Shown here piece by piece: positions 45,896-54,909 of a stretch of DNA of 64,000 nucleotides. Below the pieces are notes generated by a model. That model saw only the letters and a program-made list of their open reading frames with translations, did not search any database and had not been told where the DNA came from. Source of the stretch: Melieria omissa (taxonomy: Eukaryota > Arthropoda > Insecta > Diptera > Ulidiidae); the NCBI GenBank assembly GCA_963971225.1, contig OZ020267.1, forward strand, positions 69,066,718 through 69,130,717. Direction: 5' to 3'. Position numbers and translations under genes: made by a program. Position 1 is the first letter of the stretch; every line of letters begins with the position of its first letter.

Positions 45896-48800
45896 CTATC
45901 TGTTGGGATCCCTGTAGATCCAGGCGGGATCTTTTGGGAACCATTTGGTCTTGGCGAGGAAATTGTGTAGATCGGTAATCTGTGCGTCTGCTACCTCCGC
46001 TAGCCCATCAACGAACCTTGCCCCAAGAGTCTGGAGCCGTCGTCCTTGTAGTGATGGGCAGTGGCATAGCAGATGCTCGACCGATTCTACTGCATCCTCG
46101 TCTCCGCAGCTCCTGCATAAATCGTCGGTCGCCAAACGCCATTTGCATAGCATGACACCAATGGCGCAGTGACCTGTGATTACCCCCGTGACCATGCGTA
46201 CAGCATGCTTGTCGAGGAGCAGAAGGCTCTTAGTTTTTCTCGCGTTGAGCGCCGGCCACAGGGTACGTGCAATCCTGCAGTCGCACCTACTTGTCCAGGC
46301 TCTGTTTGTAGCTCGTGTGAGCCACTCCCCTATTGAACCCATCATAGCAGAGATCGGTGGTAGCACCGCGTTGACCGCCTCGCTGGCTGGCATCGCTGAC
46401 CCTGCACGGGCTAATTCGTCCGCCTGCTCGTTCCCTTCGATATTGCTATGTCCGGGAACCCAGCACAGACGGACCCTGCACTGTCTTATGCCATCCAGTG
46501 CTTTCCGACAGTCTAGTACTACCTTTGATTTCACTACGGTGGATTCAATTGCTTTAAGAGCAGCTTGGCTATCAACACAAATGACGGCCGCACTAAGTGC
46601 CGTGTGTTTTATGTGTTCCGCTGCTTTCATGATGGCGAAAACCTCCGACTGGAAAACGCTGCAATAGTCTGGTAGTCTGTACGACCAGTAGACATTTTGC
46701 GTTTTGCAGTAGACACCCGCACCGGTCCCATCCCCTGTCTTCGAGCCGTCGGTAAAGTAGACTCCCGCAGAGTCTTCCACCTCGGGCTGTTGCCAGTTGT
46801 CTCTGGAGGGATAATCGATGGGGATCTTCAATTTGAAGTCGCTGCGCTTTACCAGGAAATCAGTGGCCTTACCTAGAAGACCTTGTCCGGTAGAGCTAGT
46901 CATTAGAGCATTCAGAATGCTGGAATGTCCATAGTTGCCTGGCTTCAGCTGGTTAGACTCCCTCAGCCTGAGGATTGTCTTTGCTGCGCTGGCCTTTACG
47001 AACAAGTCCACTGGGGGAAGGTGCAGAAACAATTCCAGGGCCATCCGTGGAGCGCTTTTTGCCGCCCCTGTGATTGCCAAGGTGGCAAGTCTCTGCACTT
47101 TCTCCAGATTGCTTCGGTTGCTCTTTTTGTCAATAGCTGGCCACCATACATGAGAACCATAGGTAATGATGGGTCTGATAACCGCAGTGTACATCCAATG
47201 GACGATATACGGTTTTAATCCCCATTTTTTACCAAAGGCTCCCCTGCAGGCATACAGCGCGTTGAATCCCTTTTTCATTCTTTCCTCAATGTTTCGCTTC
47301 CACGAAAGTTTTGAGTCCAGAATAATGCCAAGATATTTGGCCTCTTTTGATAGCTTCAGGGGATGCCCGTCCACACAGGGAAGAGCGAATTCCTGAATCT
47401 TCGTTTTCTTGGTGAACAGGACTAGTTCGGTCTTTTTGGGATTTATCCCGAGGCCGTTGTCCCTCGCCCACGCTGCCAAATCAGCCAATGAGGATTCCAT
47501 CAGCTCACTGATAGTTGGCAGAAATTTGCCATGTATCATGATGACGATGTCGTCCGCATAGGCCACTATTCTAATGCGTCTTCTCTGAAAGACTTTTAGA
47601 ATCTCATCTACTACCAGTAGCCACAAAAGAGGGGAAAGCACCCCACCTTGGGGTGTACCTCTTGTGGCTCTCCTTCTGATGGAAGCCGGTCCTATCGTTG
47701 AGTTGATTATCCTGTCTTGCAGCATAGTTCCAACCCAATCGATAACGAAGCTTTCCACACTATGAGCACGAAGTGCCTCTATTATGGCCTCAGTGGTGAC
47801 ATTGTTGAAAGCTCCCTCTATATCGAGGAAAGCCGCCATTGTGTACTCCCTTAAGGCCAACGAATTCTCTATGGGGGCAACTACGCTGTGCAGTGCACTG
47901 TCTACCGATCTCCCCTGGAGGTAGGCATGTTGTGCATTGCAGAGCTCAGAAGCTAGCCCCCGGTTGTCTCTTATATATCTGTCCAGCAGCCTCTCCAGCG
48001 TTTTCAATAAGAATGAGGAGAGGCTGATGGGTCTATAGTCCTTAGCCGTGGTGTGGCTGGGTTTTCCTGCCTTTGGTATAAAGACTACTTTGACCTCTCT
48101 CCACTGCTTTGGCACTACATTCCCTAATAAGCATCCCTTAAAGATGTTTACAAGGGGTTGCAGAATACAGTCTCCGGCCTGTTGTAGCATTGCTGGAATG
48201 ATACCATCAGGCCCTGCGGACTTGTAGGGGTCAAACGACCTTATGGCCCATTCGACCTTATCCTTGTCCACTATTTTGGCAACAGCTTCCGGTGGTGTGG
48301 TTGTTCCGAGTTGCTCTGGGAGATTATCCGAGTCAATAGGAACATGACACTGGGGAAAGTGTGCCTCCATTAGAGCCACGAGCGAATCTTCACTTGACTC
48401 CGTCCATGATCCGTCCGGCTTGCGGATGCAGCTAAGAGCACAGTGCTGCTTAGACAGGACTTTCCTTAGCCTGGACGCCTCGTTGACACAGTCTATCGAT
48501 TCGCAGAAGGTTCTCCACGATTCTCTTTTGGCTTTGCAAATAGCCTTCTTGAAGGCGTTGAAACTGGATCGGTATGCGTTCCAGTCCCTTGTCTCTCCAC
48601 TTAATTTTGCTCTATTGAACAGTCGCCTTGTCTCCTGACGTAGTAGTCGAAGCTCAGGATTCCACCAGCTGTCGCTGTGCTTCCTCTTGACTCGACTTAC
48701 CGTACAGGAAGACTTAAAGGCTGCGTTCAAAGTGCCCGTTAGGAGTTCAACCGAGTTCTCAATCGCGCGCTTGTCTGTGGCTGGGGCGAAACGTTTCGGC

Positions 48801-49552
48801 CTCAGTCTTGAACGAACGATAGTCGCGAATTTCTCCCAGTTTGCCCTCCTTGGGTTCAAAGGTGGTAATTTGCAAACCACATCAAAATTGATATCGAAAA
48901 GTATTCGGTTGTGATCCGAGAAGGAACAGCCGTCCGATACTCTCCAGTTGTCAACCCTAACGTCGTTTGCCTCAGATAGCAAGGTCAAATCAATTACTTC
49001 CTCCCTGACCCTATTCTGAAAGGTGGGCGTGTTGCCCTTATTGCAGATAAATAGAGAAGTGGAAAGAATAAATTGAAAGATGGACTCACCCCTCACGTTG
49101 ATGTCGCTGCTTCCCCATTGCGTATGATGGCCGTTGGCGTCGCAGCCTAGCACCAACGCGTGCCGTTTCGCGCTGGCGAAGCCGACCAGGTCTCGGACCG
49201 CCTGGGATGGTGGGTCCAGCTCCTCGTACGGCAGGTACGCTGACGCCAGAATCAGGCTATGCCTTCCTCTTCGTTCAACCATACCCGCCGTTAGGTCTCC
49301 ATTGCTGTATTGGGAGAGAAGAAATAAATTAATATTATTCTTGACTATTATACAGGCTCGTAACCTACCTTCGGTTGAGGGTTGATATAATTTGTATCGA
49401 CCTGACCCCAATCCAGAAATTTTGGATCTTACAATCCACGGTTCCTGAATTAGGGCCACATCGATATCCTCCTCCTCCATGAACCTCATCAAGTCGTGGG
49501 TTGCTGCTTTGGAGTGATGCAAGTTAATTTGCACCACTCGGAGCTGTTCCAT
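45896..49552 (-). CDS. LINE ORF2: endonuclease, reverse transcriptase, RNase H polyprotein (1218 aa)
   Basis: The enzyme nicks the target site and copies element RNA into DNA there. An apurinic-type endonuclease fills about residues 1-225. Visible catalytic or binding residues are Asn in QINLHHSK (about 9), Glu in IQEPW (37), Asp and Asn in CDANGHH (138, 140) and SDHN (212-215). Reverse transcriptase spans about 485-735, with FIPKAGK, Asp in FLDIEGAF (577), TPQGGVLSPLLW and the YADD box (665-668). RNase H follows with Asp in TDGS (935), Glu in QSEVF (970), Asp in VDSQAA (994) and GNEQADELA (Asp 1045). A CX2CX10HX4C cysteine motif begins at 1146. I start at the ATG at 49552, which overlaps the ORF1 stop. 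The frame is open further upstream to 49657. All catalytic residues are intact. Confidence 0.95.
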   Translation of the reverse strand: MEQLRVVQINLHHSKAATHDLMRFMEEEDIDVALIQEPWIVRSKISGLGSGRYKLYQPSTEGRLRACIIVKNNINLFLLSQYSNGDLTAGMVERRGRHSLILASAYLPYEELDPPSQAVRDLVGFASAKRHALVLGCDANGHHTQWGSSDINVRGESIFQFILSTSLFICNKGNTPTFQNRVREEVIDLTLLSEANDVRVDNWRVSDGCSFSDHNRILFDINFDVVCKLPPLNPRRANWEKFATIVRSRLRPKRFAPATDKRAIENSVELLTGTLNAAFKSSCTVSRVKRKHSDSWWNPELRLLRQETRRLFNRAKLSGETRDWNAYRSSFNAFKKAICKAKRESWRTFCESIDCVNEASRLRKVLSKQHCALSCIRKPDGSWTESSEDSLVALMEAHFPQCHVPIDSDNLPEQLGTTTPPEAVAKIVDKDKVEWAIRSFDPYKSAGPDGIIPAMLQQAGDCILQPLVNIFKGCLLGNVVPKQWREVKVVFIPKAGKPSHTTAKDYRPISLSSFLLKTLERLLDRYIRDNRGLASELCNAQHAYLQGRSVDSALHSVVAPIENSLALREYTMAAFLDIEGAFNNVTTEAIIEALRAHSVESFVIDWVGTMLQDRIINSTIGPASIRRRATRGTPQGGVLSPLLWLLVVDEILKVFQRRRIRIVAYADDIVIMIHGKFLPTISELMESSLADLAAWARDNGLGINPKKTELVLFTKKTKIQEFALPCVDGHPLKLSKEAKYLGIILDSKLSWKRNIEERMKKGFNALYACRGAFGKKWGLKPYIVHWMYTAVIRPIITYGSHVWWPAIDKKSNRSNLEKVQRLATLAITGAAKSAPRMALELFLHLPPVDLFVKASAAKTILRLRESNQLKPGNYGHSSILNALMTSSTGQGLLGKATDFLVKRSDFKLKIPIDYPSRDNWQQPEVEDSAGVYFTDGSKTGDGTGAGVYCKTQNVYWSYRLPDYCSVFQSEVFAIMKAAEHIKHTALSAAVICVDSQAALKAIESTVVKSKVVLDCRKALDGIRQCRVRLCWVPGHSNIEGNEQADELARAGSAMPASEAVNAVLPPISAMMGSIGEWLTRATNRAWTSRCDCRIARTLWPALNARKTKSLLLLDKHAVRMVTGVITGHCAIGVMLCKWRLATDDLCRSCGDEDAVESVEHLLCHCPSLQGRRLQTLGARFVDGLAEVADAQITDLHNFLAKTKWFPKDPAWIYRDPNR

Positions 49553-51053
49553 CCGTGGCTTGTTCACGGTGACCCGGAAAACGCGCCTTGATTGAACCCA
49601 ACCCGAACTTGATGACGCCCGAGCGCTGAAAGAGGTGAGTGTATGATAGACGATCAATAGCGATCGTCAAATCATTTCCCACTCCATTCTTGCTCTTCGC
49701 ATTCGTTAGAACTCTCCAACTCTGGACCGCCAGTTCCTTGTTTTGTACGCCTATAACCTTCAGCACGGATTCGGCCTCCGGCACCGGGGGCGGTATCCAT
49801 ACTGAGACTATAGGCCTCAAAGGGAGAATGGATCGGGAGACGACCTCTAACTTGGCACCCGGCCAGAGTTCGCCCAGGCCACCGATTGCGGAACGGATGA
49901 AATCCAGAGATTTCGTGTTACCGCAGCCGATGACCTTGACGCCTCTCTGCCAGCCCGCTCCGTCGAAGATGGTCTCCTCACCATCAGCCCGAACTATGGC
50001 ATCCAAAATCTTCGATTCAACAAGCAGCCAGTTGGCGGCCGAAATTTTCCCATCGGGGTCATTCCGGTCAATAACGGCTGCCTGCAACTCGTTGGGGACG
50101 GAAAAACTAGTAGACTGGTAGGTCTTAGGTTTTTTCGCCTCTTTCTGAGTCTCTTCACCGGATCTGGCCCTCTTGGCAGCTTTGCCAGCCTTAGAGATAG
50201 ACGAAGCTGCTTCCGAGGTGCCGTCCCCGGTGATGGTCGGCTTTTTTGCCCTTTTGGCGGCTTGAACGGCAGCAGCCGCAGTTTTGCCAGCGGCTGCTGC
50301 TGTAATTCCGCCGACGGCAGGAACTACGCCGGCTGGGTCCTTAGCGGCCTTGCCACCAGGTGGCTTGTTGGCTGCAACGTGGACTGCCGTCGCGTTCCCC
50401 CCTGCGGCGGGAGCTGCCTTAGAGCTTGTCGGGGCCTCAGGTTCCCCTGGTTCCACCGGTCCAACTGTTGCCGTTTTCTTCTCGAATTTTGCAACAATCT
50501 TTTGGTGTTTCTTGATGAGAACCTTTTCCCTGTTGGTCAAGGACGACGGTTCCACCAAGCTCATTTTTCGGAGATACTGAGCTGAGCATTTGTAAGCCTT
50601 GCGGGCTTTTTGCTCAGCGGTTCTCTCCGCAGCTTTTGTCTCCTTCGGAGGGTCACCCAGCAAGGTGGCTTCCAGATCGGGGTCCAGTGTATCGATGCTG
50701 CTACCCTGTGATAAGGTAATAGCCTCATCGTCGGTGGCAGCACCGATACGCAGACCGCACAATCTGGACCCTATGTCTAGGCCCTCCTCATTCGACGGTA
50801 AGGCTGGTTGTCGCTGAAACGACGTTGCCTTCTTCCCAGTAGCATTAGTAGACTGCGTGACCTGGGGTCCCGCCACACAGCCTGAGAAGTTGCTTGATCT
50901 TGACGCCAGGTGGCCTTCTCGCTCACCACCTACCGCCGGTACTGGGGATCCGACTCCCTGCACCGTAACAGTCAATTCTTTCTCAGCCACCTCAGACGGA
51001 CGAAAGACACCTCTTCCCTGTGGGATTTCTTTTGAGTCTGCCATCCCACGCAC
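49524..51053 (-). CDS. LINE ORF1: gag-like protein with DUF4780-type C-terminus (509 aa)
   Basis: Probably the RNA-binding partner of ORF2 in the retrotransposition particle. The N-terminal 300 residues are low-complexity and charged: Lys/Ala/Gly/Thr-rich with several KKAK, KRAKKP and KRARS basic clusters, so disordered and nucleic-acid-binding by appearance. Residues about 320-492 form a folded domain that I recognise as DUF4780-like, with landmarks DRNDPDGKIS, FDGAGWQRGVKVIGC, LGELWPGAKLEV and WIPPPVP. This domain is common in insect retroelement proteins. No CCHC zinc knuckles were seen, unlike many I-group ORF1 proteins. Two in-frame ATGs (51053, 51044) could start it. The stop lies inside the ORF2 start region. 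Confidence 0.88.
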   Translation of the reverse strand: MRGMADSKEIPQGRGVFRPSEVAEKELTVTVQGVGSPVPAVGGEREGHLASRSSNFSGCVAGPQVTQSTNATGKKATSFQRQPALPSNEEGLDIGSRLCGLRIGAATDDEAITLSQGSSIDTLDPDLEATLLGDPPKETKAAERTAEQKARKAYKCSAQYLRKMSLVEPSSLTNREKVLIKKHQKIVAKFEKKTATVGPVEPGEPEAPTSSKAAPAAGGNATAVHVAANKPPGGKAAKDPAGVVPAVGGITAAAAGKTAAAAVQAAKRAKKPTITGDGTSEAASSISKAGKAAKRARSGEETQKEAKKPKTYQSTSFSVPNELQAAVIDRNDPDGKISAANWLLVESKILDAIVRADGEETIFDGAGWQRGVKVIGCGNTKSLDFIRSAIGGLGELWPGAKLEVVSRSILPLRPIVSVWIPPPVPEAESVLKVIGVQNKELAVQSWRVLTNAKSKNGVGNDLTIAIDRLSYTHLFQRSGVIKFGLGSIKARFPGHREQATDGTAPSGAN

Positions 51054-51297
51054 AAAAAGACTCGGACTCGACCGCCCCTAACATGGGGAAAACAGACGTC
51101 GTTGTGTGCCGCCCCTAACCTGGGGAACAGACGCACACCGGGTAGGTCTTAGTTGTAGCTCCTCGACCGGCCTGCCTAACTTGGGTACCCCTGTCAGGAG
51201 ACAGCGCAATTGCTGCCTCCGGTCAGTATAGTCCGGTGAATCAATGCTAACGTAAGCCCCCACACCACGACAAGGTGCCTACCCGAGTGGGGGAAAA
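51054..51297 (-). promoter_or_regulatory. LINE 5' UTR with repeated modules (probable internal promoter)
   Basis: Two copies of 'ccgcccctaac-tgggga' followed by 'acagacg' lie at 51074-51097 and 51111-51131, with a weaker third ('gcctaacttgggtacccctg') at 51174-51193. RNase H LINEs of flies usually have an internal polymerase II promoter in the 5' UTR, so these modules may be factor sites (inference). The element begins on its own strand with TTTTCCCCCACTCGGG. Confidence 0.6.
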
Positions 51298-51315
51298 AAA
51301 GTTCCGGGTAAATGC

Positions 51316-51780
51316 TTAACCCTTTCAACCCAGAATTTTAATCTGTGTCCCGATATTACTTTTTGGTATTTAAATTATGAAACATTAGTATAATTTTAAA
51401 CAACTTTAGCTTAAAACGGATTAAATAAATTTTATATCAATATTTCTTGGTTACAGAAAAAGTATTTCATATTTATGGAAAAATACAAAATTATCACTTT
51501 TTGTTTTTATTTAACCATTAAAGAAACAGGGTTTCGATCAAACGCGCCCATTTCGTAGACTTCAATTAGAACACAAACTTTCTCTGATATCGCTGCAAAT
51601 TATTGAAAATTATTTTGGGGATAGTAGTAAAAGTTTTGTAATTTGCTTTAAATTCACTTCTAAAAATATTAGTTTGTTGGTGCTTACTTAAATCAAAACT
51701 ATAAATTAATCGTAGCTTTTGCTATAAGATGACAAATAGGTGAAGTTGCTCTCAGTCAACTTTGGGGTCGAAAGCGTTAA
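51316..51780. mobile_element. piggyBac-like MITE (TTAA MITE 4)
   Basis: TTAA at 51316-51319 and 51777-51780 flank 457 bp of AT-rich non-coding DNA. The left end CCCTTTCAACCCAGA and right end (read inward) CGCTTTCGACCCCAA are imperfect inverted repeats. It lies only 5 bp from the target duplication of the full-length LINE. Confidence 0.7.
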
Positions 51781-53240
51781 AATATTACAAAAGCAACAAC
51801 AATAAGAACCACAATCAATCTAATAGCAACAGTCCACAGCTATTCAGGCAGACAAGGTTGAGCCTAAAACGCTGCCTCAAAATTTTGCGTATTTGTTTGT
51901 TTATTTATTGCAGACGCGCGACACGTGTTTGCGTGTGTGTATGTGTGTGTGTGTGTGTATAAATTTAATTGAGTTCAAATTGTGGTTAGTGGTGATGAGA
52001 ATTTTTAATGCTGCTTTAACCTTTTCGCTGAACAAACACATCGGTTTGCGTTGGAGGAGCATCGGTACGTATGAGCAACTAATTTGTGGGCTTGTAAAAT
52101 TTTGCACAAGTTGTAGGAAGACAAGTGGAGAAAACGGTGTGTAGACTGCGTTCAATTTGCAAGTGAGATATTCGAAGCAGAAGAAGAAGAAGAAGCGCAA
52201 AATTGAAGGTCGAAACCGAATATAAGCAAAACGTTTGAGGAAATTTTTGTACATCATATGAGAACAGAGCAACTAATTTTTGTTAACAATTAAAGAATTC
52301 TGCACAAGTGGAATGAAATGTAAAATTGAAGAATGTATCAATCGAATACAGAAAAAATTAACTTAAAATGTTTTTGTTTTTTTTATAATCGACAACCTCA
52401 AAAAAAATGTGTTTTTTTCTTCGCTGCTTTGATAAAATTGATTGCAAAACGACAAAATTGAAGAAAAATTGCACAAACTCGGAGATCGCTAAATCATTAG
52501 TGCCCCGAATTTTCGGGTGTAATATTCGATTTATGTGTGAGCGGAGTATAAAGCGTCGTGGTAACTGCTATTCGCTAGCAGCAGAATATTCATCACTGTT
52601 GTAAAGTCTTTCAGGCTCTCTGACAATCTTTCTAATCCAAGTCAATTTCAAATCTAAATCAACGTGAAGCTTCACAGATTACAAAAACACTACAGTGCAT
52701 TGATTCGAATCTTATGATCTGAGTTTCCGTTTCTCCTTATTTCGTTTCGTTTTTGAGTTAATAGCTAAAATATTAATCTTATTAAATCTCCCAGACACAC
52801 ATAAGCACTTTAGAACTCTAAAGTTTCTGCTTAAACGTGCGCCAACACTCAACCGGTACGTGTCCGTCTGGCTGTCAATAGCGGCAATATATCGTCAATG
52901 CGCCAACAAGACTGATAGACTATGACGCACCTTAACCATACATCGTCTTAACTTAGCTTTGACTTCAATTTTTCATGCGTCATGTAAACATGTTTAAAAA
53001 ATGACATACTTAAAGTGGAGAATGCGGTGTAGTGGCTGTCTGGCTGCCATCGATTGACAACTTTATGGCCGCTGGCAATCGGCAAATACCATTTGAAATC
53101 GTATTTGTTACTCAACATTTTTGTAACAAGCAAATATTTGGAAGGAGTTTGAACCCTAAACTGCCCTTGGGTGCGTTGTTGATAGCCTTTCGATTCATGT
53201 CCTTGACCTGTTGCCTTACTTTTCCGATTTGATTTTGAAG
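51781..53240. other. Unique non-coding DNA
   Basis: TG tract at 51932-51958. AT-rich with short ORFs of 60-123 codons on both strands and no domain. 'agaagaagaagaagaag' lies near 52180. No exon recognised. Confidence 0.4.
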
Positions 53241-53725
53241 CAGTGTTACCAGATCAGGATGATTTCCTCCTAGATTTAGGAGATTCTTGGCTTTTTAGGA
53301 GATTTTTTAGGAGGAAGAATTGTTAAGGAGAAAGTTTTGGAGATTTTATATTTTATGTCAGAGGATTTTTCGGATCCTTGGTGGATTTTTGGGAGATTTT
53401 GGATTTTTTTTTCGTTCTCATTTATAGATGTCACAAAGAAATCCCGTAAAAAAGTATTTAATTCATTATATATTTATATATATATTTTATATTTTGTTTT
53501 TGTTAAGTTTTTGTTGTTAAGCTGAGAATGAACGAAAAAAAGGCTGCAGTAAAAAAAATTATACATATGTATATATTTTTACATATGTAAAAGAAAATAA
53601 TTCTTTAAAATGATGCAAAGTATAAAAAAAAAATTTGCGGATTTTTTTTTGTAACTTTTGGGAGAAAATTTCATTTTTTTTAAGGTTTAGGAGAAATTAC
53701 TTAGTTGAGGTATCTGGCAACACTG
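53241..53725. mobile_element. hAT-like MITE, 485 bp
   Basis: Left end CAGTGTTACCAGAT, right end (read inward) CAGTGTTGCCAGAT, 13 of 14 identical. The subterminal regions share 'tttctcctaa'-like stretches. Flanking octamers TTTTGAAG (53233-53240) and TTTTAAAG (53726-53733) match at 7 of 8. CAGTG-type ends with an 8-bp duplication are a hAT signature. The interior is rich in 'aggagattttt' repeats and non-coding. Confidence 0.85.
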
Positions 53726-54469
53726 TTTTAAAGTGCCATTATTAATTTGGTTTGATTGGGGTTTGCTTATAAATGCAACAGGGGTTAAGGATTTTATTTT
53801 TAGTAGAGACTGGTGGTTGTTGTAGCTTAAAGATATTCAAGTTCAAACAGAAGAAAGTTGAATAAATTCAATCACATTCATTTATTGCAATTATTTATTT
53901 TAGTTTATCACAAGAAACCGCAGAGACCAGAGACTAGCAAACTTAAGAATAAATAGTAATCATTGTTTTATTAAAATTAAAGTTACAGTTGCAGTTCAGT
54001 AGAACTTATCAGAGGGAAGGGAGGTTTATTTTCTATGAGTTAAAACATCACTGGAAATTGTGAAGCTGAAGAGTTGACAGATGAGTTGAGATGGACGTAC
54101 TTGAACCAATCTGCATGTCTTCACTTGGCTAATAGGCAGTGGGCGTTGGAACACTTGTGTAGGATCCCCAGGGAATCCTGGCCAAAAATAAACCATAGGA
54201 AGAGCAAATAGCATCGGGGTTTCCTTTTGCCTTTACTGTGTCAGTTCTACCTGGTCACTGTACCATAGAAAGGCCCCCAACAGCTGAACCGCCCATTAGT
54301 GCGTAGTGTTCTAAAAAAAAAGTTTTGGAAAAAGAAATTGTCCGAACGATGGGAATAGATTCGTCTTCTTAATAGACTTCAAGAAAGAGAAGTCAGCAAG
54401 TTTCATTCTCCTACCTTTTATAGTTTCATTTTACTGGGTTAATGCATGAAATTGTGAATGAAAAGTTCG
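53726..54469. other. Unique sequence, nothing recognised
   Basis: Mixed AT-rich DNA without tandem structure. The 62-codon minus-strand frame at 54026-54214 has no recognisable signature. Confidence 0.35.
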
Positions 54470-54909
54470 TTTAGTCCCGGCACGGAGAAGACTCCATCAT
54501 CTTGGGACTCATTTTCTAGCTGACACACACAGCGGCTTGGCTTCTATTTCAGTGAGTATTAAGGCATCTACGGTTCTATGGATGAAGAAACGAACCTTTT
54601 ACATATTTTGTGTCACTGTCGCGGCCCAGAAAAAACTCCGTCACCTTGGGGTCTCTTTCATGGTTAGCCTGTCTAACCTGTCAACCATTGACATTAGCAG
54701 TATTGCCCGTTTCGTAAAGGAGGCTCAAAGGTTGTCCTCTTCCACCAGAAAAGGATGAAAGTAGAAATGATGTGCAGTATTAGGGTCCTTCTCAACTCTT
54801 GAGGCAACACAAGGGTCGACTCGTATGTGAACATTCTAAGCTGCTATCCTCATCTAACCTAACCTAACCTAACCTAACCTAACCTAACCTAACCTAACCC
54901 AACCTAACC
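54470..54909 (+). pseudogene. RNase H-type LINE relic ending in (CTAAC)11
   Basis: Plus-strand frames encode EETNLLHILCHC (the cysteine motif after RNase H). After a frameshift comes a stretch with LRHLGVSF, LSNLSTIDISSIARFV and KEAQRL, which is the C-terminus of the ORF2 polyprotein. A 3' UTR of about 90 bp then runs into a tail of about 11 CTAAC units (54854-54909, one interruption near 54899). 5'-truncated and frame-shifted. A second relic of the same family is at 20745-20845. The tail is the longest CCTAA tract in the window. Confidence 0.8.

Larger units (their letters stand above)
45776..51310 (-). mobile_element. Full-length non-LTR retrotransposon with 13-bp target duplications (LOA/I-group, RNase H-bearing)
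   Basis: The element proper is 45789-51297 (5.5 kb). Both sides carry the identical 13-mer AAAGTTCCGGGTA (45776-45788 and 51298-51310). Read on the minus strand it has a 244-bp 5' UTR, ORF1 (51053-49524), ORF2 (49552-45896, overlapping ORF1 by 29 nt) and a 107-bp 3' UTR ending in an AACCTAACCTAACC tail. There is no 5' truncation and neither ORF is interrupted. Together with the perfect duplication this indicates a recent insertion by a possibly active element. Clade placement rests on the RNase H domain and gene order. Confidence 0.95.

Noticed and set aside
54854..54909. Relic of an ancient telomere or chromosome fusion
   Set aside because: The tract sits at the 3' end of a LINE relic, and similar short tracts end other retroelements nearby, so a retroelement tail explains it better.
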